A DNA stretch of 19,635 bases from Clostridiales bacterium (GCA_029007575.1 JAQXIB010000121.1:1-19635); one strand, 5' to 3'. Numbered from the stretch's first letter, positions 7,844 through 15,801 are shown. Notes: generated by a model not told the origin, from the letters alone. Translations and numbers: made by a program.

Positions 7844-8669
7844 GATCATACAGGGCCTCTTATGGTTGCTGGAAGGCGTGATCGTCGGCTTTGGAGCAAT
7901 CATGCCCGGGATAAGCGGAGGCGCTCTTTGTGTTGCTTTCGGAATGTACAAGCCGTTGATCAGCATATTGTCCGCTCCGAAAACCGGGATAAAACAGTAC
8001 TGGAAGATGCTGGGTGTGTTTCTTTTGGGCGGAGTGATCGGCTTTATCGGCTTGTCGGGCGTGGCGGATTGGCTCATGCTTAAGAACAGCCAAGCGGTCA
8101 CCTGCGCGTTTATCGGTTTTATCATCGGAACGGTTCCGGGATTGTGGGGCGATGCCGGGAAACAAGGCAGGAAATCTTCCTCTTATGTTGCACTGATAGT
8201 GGGATTTGCGGCGATGTTGGGATTGCTTTGGCTTTTAAAAAGCCAAAGCACGATCACCTTTCAAGCGAACATATGGGGATATTTGTTCTGTGGTATCATG
8301 TGGGGGCTCAGCTTGGTGATACCGGGGTTGAGTTCTTCCACGCTGTTGTTGTTTTTCGGATTGTATCAGCCGATGCTTGACGGCATCGTCAAATTTTCAC
8401 CCGGAGTTTTAATTCCGCTGGCACTTGGTGTTGTGCTATGCCTATTAACACTACCCAAGGTGGTCGATGCCGTTTACAAAAGATTTTATTCGGTGATCTC
8501 ACATAGCATCTTGGGGATCGTTGCAGCTACGACGGTGATGATCATTCCGTCTTTTCATACCCAAACAGTCAATATTGTGCTTTATGTTGCATGTATCATT
8601 GGCGGTGCGGTGGCCTCTTATTTTCTCAGCAATGCCTGTGAACGCTTAAAAAGCAGATCGGAATCATGA
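7830..8669 (+). CDS. DUF368 polytopic membrane protein (PopT-like undecaprenyl-phosphate translocase)
   Basis: A 279-residue, strongly hydrophobic protein with several membrane helices and two copies of the DUF368 signature: PGISGG at 26-31 and IPGLSSST at 164-171, consistent with an inverted internal repeat. DUF368 proteins (PopT) were reported to return undecaprenyl phosphate across the cytoplasmic membrane for reuse in wall synthesis; assignment here is by family. The start is TTG with GGGGAG upstream; no in-frame ATG sits at a sensible distance. It follows the kdpE-like gene by 49 bases and is probably cotranscribed with it, with a 17-codon ORF spanning the gap. A perfect AT-rich palindrome at 8225-8249 lies inside the coding region. 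Confidence 0.85.
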   Translation: MKRNRIIQGLLWLLEGVIVGFGAIMPGISGGALCVAFGMYKPLISILSAPKTGIKQYWKMLGVFLLGGVIGFIGLSGVADWLMLKNSQAVTCAFIGFIIGTVPGLWGDAGKQGRKSSSYVALIVGFAAMLGLLWLLKSQSTITFQANIWGYLFCGIMWGLSLVIPGLSSSTLLLFFGLYQPMLDGIVKFSPGVLIPLALGVVLCLLTLPKVVDAVYKRFYSVISHSILGIVAATTVMIIPSFHTQTVNIVLYVACIIGGAVASYFLSNACERLKSRSES

Positions 8670-8674
8670 ACCGG

Positions 8675-8703
8675 TTTACTATGTAAGACTTTTCTGATAC
8701 AAT
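8675..8703 (+). promoter_or_regulatory. Promoter of the PiT permease gene
   Basis: TTTACT (8675-8680) and TACAAT (8698-8703) are separated by exactly 17 bases. The site lies five bases after the DUF368 stop codon and about 50 bases before the permease start, so the permease gene probably has its own transcript. The -35 hexamer is identical to that of the putP promoter. Confidence 0.55.
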
Positions 8704-8752
8704 TGTTGTTGTACGGATGTTATTTTTCTTTTTTATCTATGGAGGTCGTTCA

Positions 8753-9805
8753 ATGGATCTGTCATTTCAGTATTTTTGGGCGCAGCTCACCCAAAACCCG
8801 CTTCTGCTTTTGTCGGTGCTATTGACATTGGGTGTCATTTTTGTAAACGGTTGGACGGATGCTCCGAATGCGATCGCAACCTGCGTTGTCACTCGATGTA
8901 TGTCGGCAAGAGCGGCGATTCTGATGTCGGCTGTTTTTAATTTTCTCGGTGTATTTTTAATGAGCATGATCAATGCCACAGTGGCGGAAACGATCACCAA
9001 AATGGTCGATTTCGGCACGAATTCGCATGAAGCGATTGTCGCTTTGAGTGCGGCACTTTTTGCCATTGTTGTTTGGGCGGTGCTGGCATGGTATTTCGGT
9101 ATTCCGACGAGCGAAAGCCATGCGCTGATCGCGGGACTGACAGGCGGTGCGATTGCGCTTCACGGCGGATTGCAGGGGGTAAACGGATCGGAATGGATCA
9201 AAGTGGTTTATGGCCTGATCCTTTCGGTATTGTTAGGCTTTACACTCGGCTGGATCGTTTGTAAGATCGTTGTTCTTTTGTTCCGGCGTGTAGACAGAGC
9301 GAAAACCGAGAAAGGATTCCGTGCCGCGCAGATATTCGGTGCGGCATCCATGAGTTTCATGCACGGCGCGCAGGACGGCCAGAAATTCATGGGAGTCATC
9401 CTGTTGTGTATGCTTTTGATTAACGGTCAGAATACTTCTGTGACGGTAGAAATGCCGATATGGATTATGCTGTTGTGTTCGATCGTCATGGGAATCGGAA
9501 CCTCTATCGGCGGAAAGAAAATTATCAAGTCGGTCGGCATGGATATGGTTAAGCTGGAAAAATACCAGGGATTTTCGGCAGATATTGCCGCCTCGATCTG
9601 TTTGCTGATCAGTTCGGTGTTCGGGATTCCCGTATCAACCACACATGCCAAAACAACCGCGATCATGGGTGTGGGGGCAGTGAAAAGGCTGTCGGCGATC
9701 AATTTTTCAGTTGCGAAGGATATGGCGCTTACCTGGATATTGACTTTCCCCGGTTGTGGATTGATCGGTTTTGTGATGGCAAAGCTTTTTATGTGGTTGT
9801 TTTGA
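8753..9805 (+). CDS. pit: PiT-family inorganic phosphate permease
   Basis: PiT carriers move phosphate, usually as metal-phosphate or with Na+/H+, across the cytoplasmic membrane. The 350-residue protein is hydrophobic throughout and has the duplicated Pho4 architecture: NGWTDAPNA (32-40) and GIPTSESHA (116-124) in the first half, HGAQDGQK (204-211) and GIPVSTTHA (291-299) in the second. The signatures deviate from the classic G-x-N-D-x-A-N-A: T replaces N in the first and Q replaces N in the second, as I recall from a clostridial subgroup. The ATG at 8753 has GGAGG seven bases upstream; a longer TTG start at 8717 is less likely. The DUF47 gene 72 bases downstream is the usual PiT partner. 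Confidence 0.88.
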   Translation: MDLSFQYFWAQLTQNPLLLLSVLLTLGVIFVNGWTDAPNAIATCVVTRCMSARAAILMSAVFNFLGVFLMSMINATVAETITKMVDFGTNSHEAIVALSAALFAIVVWAVLAWYFGIPTSESHALIAGLTGGAIALHGGLQGVNGSEWIKVVYGLILSVLLGFTLGWIVCKIVVLLFRRVDRAKTEKGFRAAQIFGAASMSFMHGAQDGQKFMGVILLCMLLINGQNTSVTVEMPIWIMLLCSIVMGIGTSIGGKKIIKSVGMDMVKLEKYQGFSADIAASICLLISSVFGIPVSTTHAKTTAIMGVGAVKRLSAINFSVAKDMALTWILTFPGCGLIGFVMAKLFMWLF

Positions 9806-9877
9806 TGCTCTGTTCAAAGGGTAGAGCAGATATATCATATAATAGCGGAGCAATTTTAAGAAGGAATGGTGATCATT

Positions 9878-10501
9878 ATGGCAAACAAAGCAGACAAATT
9901 TTATTTTGAGAATTTCATTGATGCCGCCGAATATTGCTGTAAAGCGGCAGATTATTTGGTAACGTGTTTAACGGCATATGATCCTGCACAAATCGAGAAT
10001 ATGCTGGAAACCATGCATGTTTTTGAGCATTCCGCCGATCAGAAAAAGCACGAGATGTCGACCGCGCTTGCCAAAGCGTTTGTGACACCGATCGATCGGG
10101 AGGATCTCGCGGAATTAAGTCAGAATATCGATGAAGTGGCGGATACGATCGAGGAGATCTTGCAGCGCTTCTATGTGAATCAGATTCAGACGGTCGCACC
10201 GGAAGCGATCCTGTTTGCGCAAAAAATTGCGGACTGCTGCATCTTGATGAAAAACATGCTGATGAAATTTGAACATTTTAAGAAATCGGATCATCTTAAA
10301 ACGATGATCATTGAAATCAATCGTGCCGAGGAAGAATGCGATCGGTTTTATTTGGAAGCAGTGATCGCCGTCAGAAAGCAGTGCAGTGATGTGCTTGACA
10401 TCATTTCCTGGAGGGAAATATATGACTACATGGAAAATTGCGTCGATGCCTGCGAGCATGTAGCCGATTCGGTAGGCACGATCGTGATGAAAAACACCTG
10501 A
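9878..10501 (+). CDS. DUF47/PhoU-like accessory protein of the phosphate permease
   Basis: DUF47 proteins are PhoU-like helical bundles that bind metals and accompany PiT permeases, probably modulating uptake. The 207-residue protein is all-helical by pattern, with acidic/His PhoU-type motifs HSADQKKHEM near residue 50, IDEVADTIEE near 85, EEECDRF near 150 and CEHVADSVGTI near the end. The ATG at 9878 is chosen because GGTGATC (9869-9875) is an exact anti-Shine-Dalgarno match just upstream; the in-frame ATG at 9866 abuts AAGGA with no spacing. A TATAAT at 9838-9843 could give a separate promoter but has only a weak -35. Confidence 0.85.
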   Translation: MANKADKFYFENFIDAAEYCCKAADYLVTCLTAYDPAQIENMLETMHVFEHSADQKKHEMSTALAKAFVTPIDREDLAELSQNIDEVADTIEEILQRFYVNQIQTVAPEAILFAQKIADCCILMKNMLMKFEHFKKSDHLKTMIIEINRAEEECDRFYLEAVIAVRKQCSDVLDIISWREIYDYMENCVDACEHVADSVGTIVMKNT

Positions 10502-10528
10502 TGTTATGCAGCTTGCCGTGGAAAAACG

Positions 10529-10543
10529 TTCTGCTTTGCAGAA
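10529..10543. repeat. Short inverted repeat with TTT loop
   Basis: TTCTGC, TTT, GCAGAA: a perfect 6-bp hairpin with the same TTT loop as the 12-bp hairpin at 1742-1768. It sits between the DUF47 stop codon and the convergent terminator. It may be a fragment of the same palindromic repeat class, or chance. Confidence 0.3.
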
Positions 10544-10572
10544 AGAGCAATTGTATTTCATGCGACCATAAG

Positions 10573-10615
10573 AAAAAAGGGATGCCTCACTTTTTGTGTG
10601 AGACATCCCTTTGTG
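10573..10615 (-). terminator. Bidirectional intrinsic terminator between DUF47 gene and putP
   Basis: AAAGGGATG (10576-10584) pairs with CATCCCTTT (10604-10612), and CTCAC (10586-10590) with GTGAG (10598-10602), separated by one mismatch. Read on the minus strand the hairpin is followed by six T (complement of 10573-10578), so it mainly ends the putP transcript; on the plus strand TTTG follows, so it may also stop the phosphate operon. Confidence 0.85.
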
Positions 10616-10630
10616 CGTTTGTTGGCTGTT

Positions 10631-12247
10631 TTATGCCTCTTCTGCAGCATTGACCGGGGCAGGTTCGTTGGATTCGATCGGCGCGTCTTGATAGGTGCGC
10701 GCGCGTTCGAATTCCTCTTCGATCTCTGCGGACGGTTTTGCCGTGCACAAGGAAACCACTACGATCACAATACAGGATACTAAGAACGCCGGCAAAAGCT
10801 CGTAGATGCCGAATATACCGCCTAATGGTTTGAGTACCAGCTTCCAGAAGAACACCATTGCGCCGCCGGAGATCATGCCTGCAATGGCGCCTGCACGGTT
10901 GGTGCGTTTCCAGAACAGCGAAAACAGGATGATCGGCCCGAATGTTGCACCAAAGCCCGCCCAGGCAAAGGATACGACCTCAAAGATTATACTGTTTTCG
11001 TCCCACGCGATGATGATGCCGATCAAAGCGACAATCAGCAATACGATACGGGATACCCGCATAACTTGCTTGTCCGAAGCATCTTTTTTGACGATGCCTT
11101 CGTAGATGTTTTTCGAAACAGCGGATGCGGCGATCAACAGATAAGAGTCGGAGGAGCTGATGGTAGCCGCAAGAATACCCGCCATAATGATACCGGCAAC
11201 GACCGGGTGGAATAACAATTGAGAAAGCTGCGCGAAGATGTTTTCCGAAGCGCTTTGTGTTGCAAGAGCAGCGTCAAACGGGAAAATTGTTCTGCCCATG
11301 ATGCCGATGGCGACAGCGGCGGCAAGCGAAATAGCACACCATACCGTAGCAATGCGGCGGGAGCGTTTCAGCTCAGAGCCTTTGCGGATCGCCATAAAGC
11401 GCAGCAGTACCTGCGGCACGCCGAAGTATCCGAGTCCCCAGGACAAGGTGGAGAGAATGGTGAGCCAGCCGTAACTGCCTGCCTGTCCGAATTGTGCGAC
11501 CCCGTTAACGGTCTGCTGTACCCCGTTTGCGTCTACCGTCGGCGATGCAATAGAAGTCAGTGATAAAAAGCCGGGAATGTTTTTGGCGTTGTCGATAACG
11601 GCGCCGATTCCGCCGGCATGGCTGACGCCGAAGATCAGCACACCGACCAAAGCAAGGATCATGACGATTGCTTGCATAAAATCAGATGCGCTTTCCGCAA
11701 GGAATCCGCCTAAAATGGTGTAAATCAATACAAAAGCGGCTCCGACTAGCATCATTGCGTGGTAGGGCAAATCAAACAATCCCGCAAACAGCTTTCCGCA
11801 GGTTACGAAACAGCTTGCGGCGTATACCGTAAAGAAAATCAAGATAAAGATTGCAGATACGCCCAGAATGATTTTTTTCTTTTCGTGAAAACGATTGCTC
11901 AGAAAATCCGGCACCGTGATCGAGTCGCCCGACACAATTGAGTAACTGCGCAGGCGTCTGGATACCAGCAGCCAGTTGATATAGGTCCCGAGCGCCAGAC
12001 CAATCGCGGTCCATGCGGCGTCTGCCAGACCGCACCAATAAGCCACACCGGGCAGTCCCATCAGCAGCCAGCCGCTCATGTCAGAAGCTTCTGCACTCAT
12101 TGCTGCCACCCAAGGCCCTAACGAGCGTCCGCCCAGGAAATAGTTTTCGGTGCTTGCCTGAGAACGCTTTGCGAAAAATACACCGATTAAGATAACGACC
12201 AACATGTAGCCGGCCATTGCAATAAGAATGTCTAGTTTTTCTACCAT
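10631..12247 (-). CDS. putP: Sodium/proline symporter PutP (SSS family)
   Basis: PutP imports proline with Na+, for nutrition or as a compatible solute. The 538-residue protein has the length and about 13-helix pattern of the solute:sodium symporter family. SAEASDMSGWLLMGLPG near 51-67 holds D56 and S58, matching the Na+-binding D55 and S57 region of E. coli PutP, and ISSSDSYLL in the second half matches the Na+-site serines. The N-terminal ENYFLGGRSLGPW motif is typical. The C-terminus ends in an acidic hydrophilic tail of about 35 residues. ATG at 12247 has GGAGAGG (12254-12260, minus strand) six bases upstream. It is a single-gene unit facing away from both neighbouring operons. Confidence 0.93.
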   Translation of the reverse strand: MVEKLDILIAMAGYMLVVILIGVFFAKRSQASTENYFLGGRSLGPWVAAMSAEASDMSGWLLMGLPGVAYWCGLADAAWTAIGLALGTYINWLLVSRRLRSYSIVSGDSITVPDFLSNRFHEKKKIILGVSAIFILIFFTVYAASCFVTCGKLFAGLFDLPYHAMMLVGAAFVLIYTILGGFLAESASDFMQAIVMILALVGVLIFGVSHAGGIGAVIDNAKNIPGFLSLTSIASPTVDANGVQQTVNGVAQFGQAGSYGWLTILSTLSWGLGYFGVPQVLLRFMAIRKGSELKRSRRIATVWCAISLAAAVAIGIMGRTIFPFDAALATQSASENIFAQLSQLLFHPVVAGIIMAGILAATISSSDSYLLIAASAVSKNIYEGIVKKDASDKQVMRVSRIVLLIVALIGIIIAWDENSIIFEVVSFAWAGFGATFGPIILFSLFWKRTNRAGAIAGMISGGAMVFFWKLVLKPLGGIFGIYELLPAFLVSCIVIVVVSLCTAKPSAEIEEEFERARTYQDAPIESNEPAPVNAAEEA

Positions 12248-12280
12248 ACCGTACCTCTCCGATTTGTGTTATTTTTTACC

Positions 12281-12309
12281 AGTATATCAGATTTTATGGT
12301 AAAAGTAAA
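12281..12309 (-). promoter_or_regulatory. putP promoter
   Basis: On the minus strand TTTACT (12304-12309) and TATACT (12281-12286) are 17 bases apart, and TGA directly before the -10 gives an extended -10. The start of transcription would be about 30 bases before the ATG. The -35 box lies directly against the left arm of the multi-hairpin element. Confidence 0.6.
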
Positions 12310-12310
12310 T

Positions 12311-12411
12311 AATGTCTACTGAACAAATCAAAAATTTGATTTGTTCGAACGGCTTTCGCCGTACAAACCAAGAAAAATCCGAAATTTCGGATTTTTCTTG
12401 GTTCAGACATT
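12311..12411. repeat. Cruciform-like multi-hairpin element
   Basis: An outer inverted repeat AATGTCT (12311-12317) and AGACATT (12405-12411) encloses three perfect hairpins: GAACAAATCAAA 12321-12332 with 12335-12346; ACGGC 12349-12353 with GCCGT 12358-12362; and a 19-bp palindrome with arms 12366-12384 and 12385-12403. Outside the outer arms AT-rich sequence continues the imperfect symmetry. No T-run follows on either strand that would make it a simple terminator, although the 19-bp stem could still block transcripts. It is not coding. The design suggests a small non-autonomous palindromic repeat inserted between divergent genes. Confidence 0.65.
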
Positions 12412-12497
12412 CTTTATTTAATGGTAAATATAACTATTAAGTTAGAGTAAGGTGGCTAGTATTTCATAGTCAAACAAATTTTTCATTCCGATAAAAA

Positions 12498-12534
12498 GTA
12501 AAAAAATGAATCTGTTTGTAAAAAAATGCAACTG
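12498..12534 (+). promoter_or_regulatory. Direct-repeat operator candidate for the sugar-uptake operon
   Basis: GTAAAAAAATG occurs at 12498-12508 and again at 12518-12528, a period of exactly 20 bp; the match continues as N-A-N-CTG after each copy (15 of 17 positions). The second copy ends against the weak -35 of the promoter at 12533-12561. Two same-facing half-sites two helical turns apart beside the -35 is the usual architecture for AraC-type activators, including YesN-like regulators. Confidence 0.45.
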
Positions 12535-12561
12535 GAATAAAAATTAGGACTGACTTATAAT
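12533..12561 (+). promoter_or_regulatory. Promoter of the SGNH-lipoprotein/ABC operon
   Basis: A perfect TATAAT at 12556-12561 has only TGGAAT at 12533-12538 (17-base spacing) as -35, so an activator is likely needed. The remaining bases from 12412 to the gene start at 12638 are AT-rich and show nothing else I can support. Confidence 0.5.
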
Positions 12562-12637
12562 AGAATTATAAAAAGTGCATAAAACATAGCCAAAGAAAAA
12601 TTGTTATTAAGGCAATTTGAAAAGGAGAGGTTTTGCT

Positions 12638-13963
12638 ATGAAAAGAAGCTGTTGCTGGATAGGAAAGCAAGCGTTGGGTATTTTGTTACTGCTGGCGACT
12701 TTGTGGCTGCAAGGATGTGGTAATGATTCGGCAGTATCACAGGAAAATGATTTCAAGCTGCAATCGGAAGAGACTGCTGCCTCGCAGAATGGTCAGATTG
12801 ACATCGAAAGTAGCAAAACGGTTCAAAGCAGCTTAGAACAGGTGTCCGACATGGATAAAACAAGTAGCAAGGCAAATATTAAAACAAATAGCAGGACAAC
12901 ATCCTCTAGACAGCAGACACTTTCTTCTGTGGGATCAAAACTTACCGTAACATCCTCCGAAGCCTCTGCGCAGAATCATAAAAAATCAATGGAAATCCTC
13001 TTTATCGGAGATTCCAATGTCGAAGTTGGAAACATTACCACTCCGATAAAGGACAAACTGGATGCGGAATACGGTTATACCGGAAGCGGATATACCTCCT
13101 TAAATGAGGATTTTTTTACTCCCAAGAGAAACGGCGTTAGGGTAGTTAACGACATTCATTGGATGAAATATGACATGGTGACCTATCAAAAGCGTTTGTC
13201 ACCACCTTTTGATGCGGCACAGGGCTTGTGGGTTTCAAGCGATACCAAAGATGCTGTTACCATTGCCGATTTTCGTGGAACTTCTGTGGATATATATTAT
13301 CTTGCACAGCCAAACGGAGGTAGCTTTGCAATTGAAATAGACAACAAGCAGCGAGAGATTGTAAACACTTCCGCTACTTCCAGGTGCAGTAAAAAAGTCA
13401 CGATAGACGGGCTGTCTGAGCAGGAACTGCACCGTATGCGGCTAATCGTAAAGGAAGGCTCCGTTTCTTTGCAGGGCTTTGATGCGAAAAATAATGCCGT
13501 TCGTGGCGTTATACATAGCTGGGGGAATTCTTCAGCAGCGACTAAGGATTTTCTGGCAGTTGAAGAGAGCGTGATGCGCACCGGCTTGACAGAGTTGAAT
13601 CCGAGTATTGTAGTGCTGATGATTGGAACGAACGATCATGTAGTGGATCGTCTGCCTGCCGAACATTTTAAAAACAATTTGATTACAATGATCAGTCGGG
13701 TGAAGCAGGCGCTACCCGAATCTAAAATTCTGGTCTGCTCTACCGTACAGACCGATACGCCGGAAGCCAAAACCTTATTAAAGGAATATGTCGCCAGAGC
13801 TTTTCCGGAGGCGGCACAAGAGACTGGCTGCGCTTATTTTGATTTAAGCAGCTTTTTCGGCTCTTACCGCAAGTCGTTGATGATGGACGCCTATCATCCG
13901 AATGAAGCAGGAGGAGAAAAAATCGCTGACGAGCTTTGGAATCAAATTCAAAAATTAAAATAG
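12638..13963 (+). CDS. SGNH/GDSL-hydrolase lipoprotein (probable carbohydrate esterase)
   Basis: A 441-residue exported lipoprotein: short basic start, hydrophobic segment 12-24 and lipobox LQGC with C27. A Ser/Thr/Gln-rich linker runs to about 115. The SGNH hydrolase core follows with block I GDSN (nucleophile S126), block III-like GTND (330-333) and block V DAYHP (D417, H420), all catalytic residues present. A beta-rich insert at about 190-290 separates blocks I and III and may be a carbohydrate-binding module, as in some acetyl-xylan-type esterases. The ATG has AAGGAGAGG upstream. It lies just ahead of the sugar-binding protein gene in the same operon, so deacetylation of the imported glycan outside the membrane is a reasonable inference; the substrate is unknown. 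Confidence 0.85.
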   Translation: MKRSCCWIGKQALGILLLLATLWLQGCGNDSAVSQENDFKLQSEETAASQNGQIDIESSKTVQSSLEQVSDMDKTSSKANIKTNSRTTSSRQQTLSSVGSKLTVTSSEASAQNHKKSMEILFIGDSNVEVGNITTPIKDKLDAEYGYTGSGYTSLNEDFFTPKRNGVRVVNDIHWMKYDMVTYQKRLSPPFDAAQGLWVSSDTKDAVTIADFRGTSVDIYYLAQPNGGSFAIEIDNKQREIVNTSATSRCSKKVTIDGLSEQELHRMRLIVKEGSVSLQGFDAKNNAVRGVIHSWGNSSAATKDFLAVEESVMRTGLTELNPSIVVLMIGTNDHVVDRLPAEHFKNNLITMISRVKQALPESKILVCSTVQTDTPEAKTLLKEYVARAFPEAAQETGCAYFDLSSFFGSYRKSLMMDAYHPNEAGGEKIADELWNQIQKLK

Positions 13964-13982
13964 TATTGAAAGGATGAACTTT

Positions 13983-15779
13983 ATGAAGAAAAAAATTGCC
14001 AGTTGTCTCTTGGTTTTGCTTTGCGTTTGTATGCTGCAAACGGGCTGCAAGCCAAAAGATACAACGACCTCTTCCGGTACAAACAGTGAGCAAACGGGGG
14101 AGTTTGAGTCGATTCCGTCGGATAATGGAACAGAAAGCGAGGGAACGGAAGATCCTACCGCCTCAGAGGAACAATCGGCATCTACATCGGGTACTTCTTC
14201 CAAAAGTTCGGTAAACTCTAACCAGACAACAACAAAACCGTCAGCCTCCGGACAGGACATCTGGAAGAAATACAGTCCTGCCATTACGCTGAAGATGGTG
14301 CGTTCGACCGATGATATCATCGAAAATACCCTGAATCAGCTGGGTGAAACTATTGGCAGTAATCGATGGTTGAAGCTGTATCAGGACAAATTGGGCGTTA
14401 ACATTAAATATGACTGGGTTGCAAAGGGAAATGATGGATATGCTACAAAGCTGAACCTGTCAATTGCCAGCAAACAGTTGCCCGATGTATTCAGCGTGAC
14501 CCCGTTGCAGATGCAGCAGCTAGCTGCTGCAGGTCTGATCGAGGATTTGACCACGGTGTATCAGGATTACGCTTCGACACTTACTAAACAGACAATGGAT
14601 GAAGCTGGAACCGATGCTTTTGAGGCTGCTACAATCAGAGGAAAACTGATGGGCTTACCTTGCACTACCGATCCAAGCGGCGACGCTCCGATGCTGTGGA
14701 TCCGAAAGGATTGGCTTGACAATTTGGGGCTTTCGGTTCCGAAAACAATGGATGAGCTGTGTAACGTAATCAAACGGTTTACAACAGACGATCCGGACAA
14801 AAACGGAAAAGCTGACACTTTTGGATTTGCAACCTACAAAGGCTTGTGGGGAACGGTTTCTGGATTGGAGGGCTTTTTTGCCGGTTTTCATTCCTATCCT
14901 CGGATATGGCAGGAGGATGCAAGCGTAAATTTGGCTTACGGAGCTATTCAGCCCGAAGCAAAAGCGGCCCTGAAAAAGTTAAACGAGCTTTACAAAAGCG
15001 GTTATATGCCGATTGATTTCGGTGTTTACGATGCCGGAGTTATCACTGAGTTGATTACATCCGGTAAAGTAGGAATTCAGTACGGTTCCCACTGGAATTC
15101 GGTATGGCCTCTGAATCTCTGCAAGGAGAAAGACAGCAAGGCAAACTGGATTGCGCTTCCTTTGCTGTCCGCCGACAATAAACCGGCAAAATCCACCTTT
15201 GTTATGGCGGCTTCCAGCTGGTTTGTGGTGAAAAAGGGATATAAAAATCCGGAAGCACTTGTTAAGATATTTAACACCTTTATTGACACCAACTGGGGCG
15301 AAAACAATCAGTGGAACAAGTATTATTTAGACGGAAAGGTAGAGGGCGTCTGGAAGCTTTCTCCGATTTTTCCGTCAGTGACAGATCAGAACATTCAGGA
15401 TTACAAGCAGCTTGAGCAGGCAAGACAAACTAATGATTACAGCAAGCTCGGCGGAAGTGCCAAGGGAATCCAAGCTATGCTGGACGCAAAGGATTGGGGC
15501 TGGACGGCAGTGTACGGCAGCGGTGGTAGCATGGGTGTTTTGCAAGGGTACAAGGAAGGTAAACAGTATGTCAAGGATAAATTTGTGACTGCTCCGACCC
15601 CCACCATGGTCACCAAGCTGAATACATTGTCGCAAATGCAGAATGAAACCTATGTCAAGATCATTATGGGATCCGCTCCACTGAGTGAATTTGATACCTT
15701 TGTCGCCAATTGGAAAAAGGCCGGCGGAGATAAAATGACAAAAGAAGTAAACGAATGGTATAAAAGCACAAAACGCTGA
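13983..15779 (+). CDS. Extracellular solute-binding lipoprotein of an oligosaccharide ABC transporter (LplA/YtcQ-like)
   Basis: A 598-residue substrate-binding lipoprotein, in the large-size class of family 1 sugar binders that work with LplB/YtcP permeases. Lipobox LQTGC places the lipid on C22; a Ser/Thr/Glu-rich spacer of about 55 residues follows. The mature part shows YATKLNLSIASKQLPDV, the usual N-lobe segment, and a calcium-loop-like D270-x-D272-x-N274-G-x-x-D278 (DPDKNGKAD) as found in LplA-type and alginate-binding proteins. The ATG at 13983 has AAAGGA nine bases upstream; the ATG at 13974 abuts it and is unlikely. It begins 19 bases after the esterase gene, clearly one operon. The ligand cannot be read from the sequence. 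Confidence 0.9.
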   Translation: MKKKIASCLLVLLCVCMLQTGCKPKDTTTSSGTNSEQTGEFESIPSDNGTESEGTEDPTASEEQSASTSGTSSKSSVNSNQTTTKPSASGQDIWKKYSPAITLKMVRSTDDIIENTLNQLGETIGSNRWLKLYQDKLGVNIKYDWVAKGNDGYATKLNLSIASKQLPDVFSVTPLQMQQLAAAGLIEDLTTVYQDYASTLTKQTMDEAGTDAFEAATIRGKLMGLPCTTDPSGDAPMLWIRKDWLDNLGLSVPKTMDELCNVIKRFTTDDPDKNGKADTFGFATYKGLWGTVSGLEGFFAGFHSYPRIWQEDASVNLAYGAIQPEAKAALKKLNELYKSGYMPIDFGVYDAGVITELITSGKVGIQYGSHWNSVWPLNLCKEKDSKANWIALPLLSADNKPAKSTFVMAASSWFVVKKGYKNPEALVKIFNTFIDTNWGENNQWNKYYLDGKVEGVWKLSPIFPSVTDQNIQDYKQLEQARQTNDYSKLGGSAKGIQAMLDAKDWGWTAVYGSGGSMGVLQGYKEGKQYVKDKFVTAPTPTMVTKLNTLSQMQNETYVKIIMGSAPLSEFDTFVANWKKAGGDKMTKEVNEWYKSTKR

Positions 15780-15801
15780 TATGGATTTGGAGTGAAGCGC
15801 A

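Noticed and set aside
8225..8249. Perfect AT-rich palindrome resembling a terminator (GCTTTGGCTTTT and its complement)
   Set aside because: It is inside the DUF368 coding region and encodes plausible membrane-protein sequence; no T-run follows the hairpin.
9810..9832. Hairpin TGCTCT/AGAGCA after the PiT gene as a terminator
   Set aside because: Only six base pairs with a long loop and no T-run; the PiT and DUF47 genes are probably cotranscribed.
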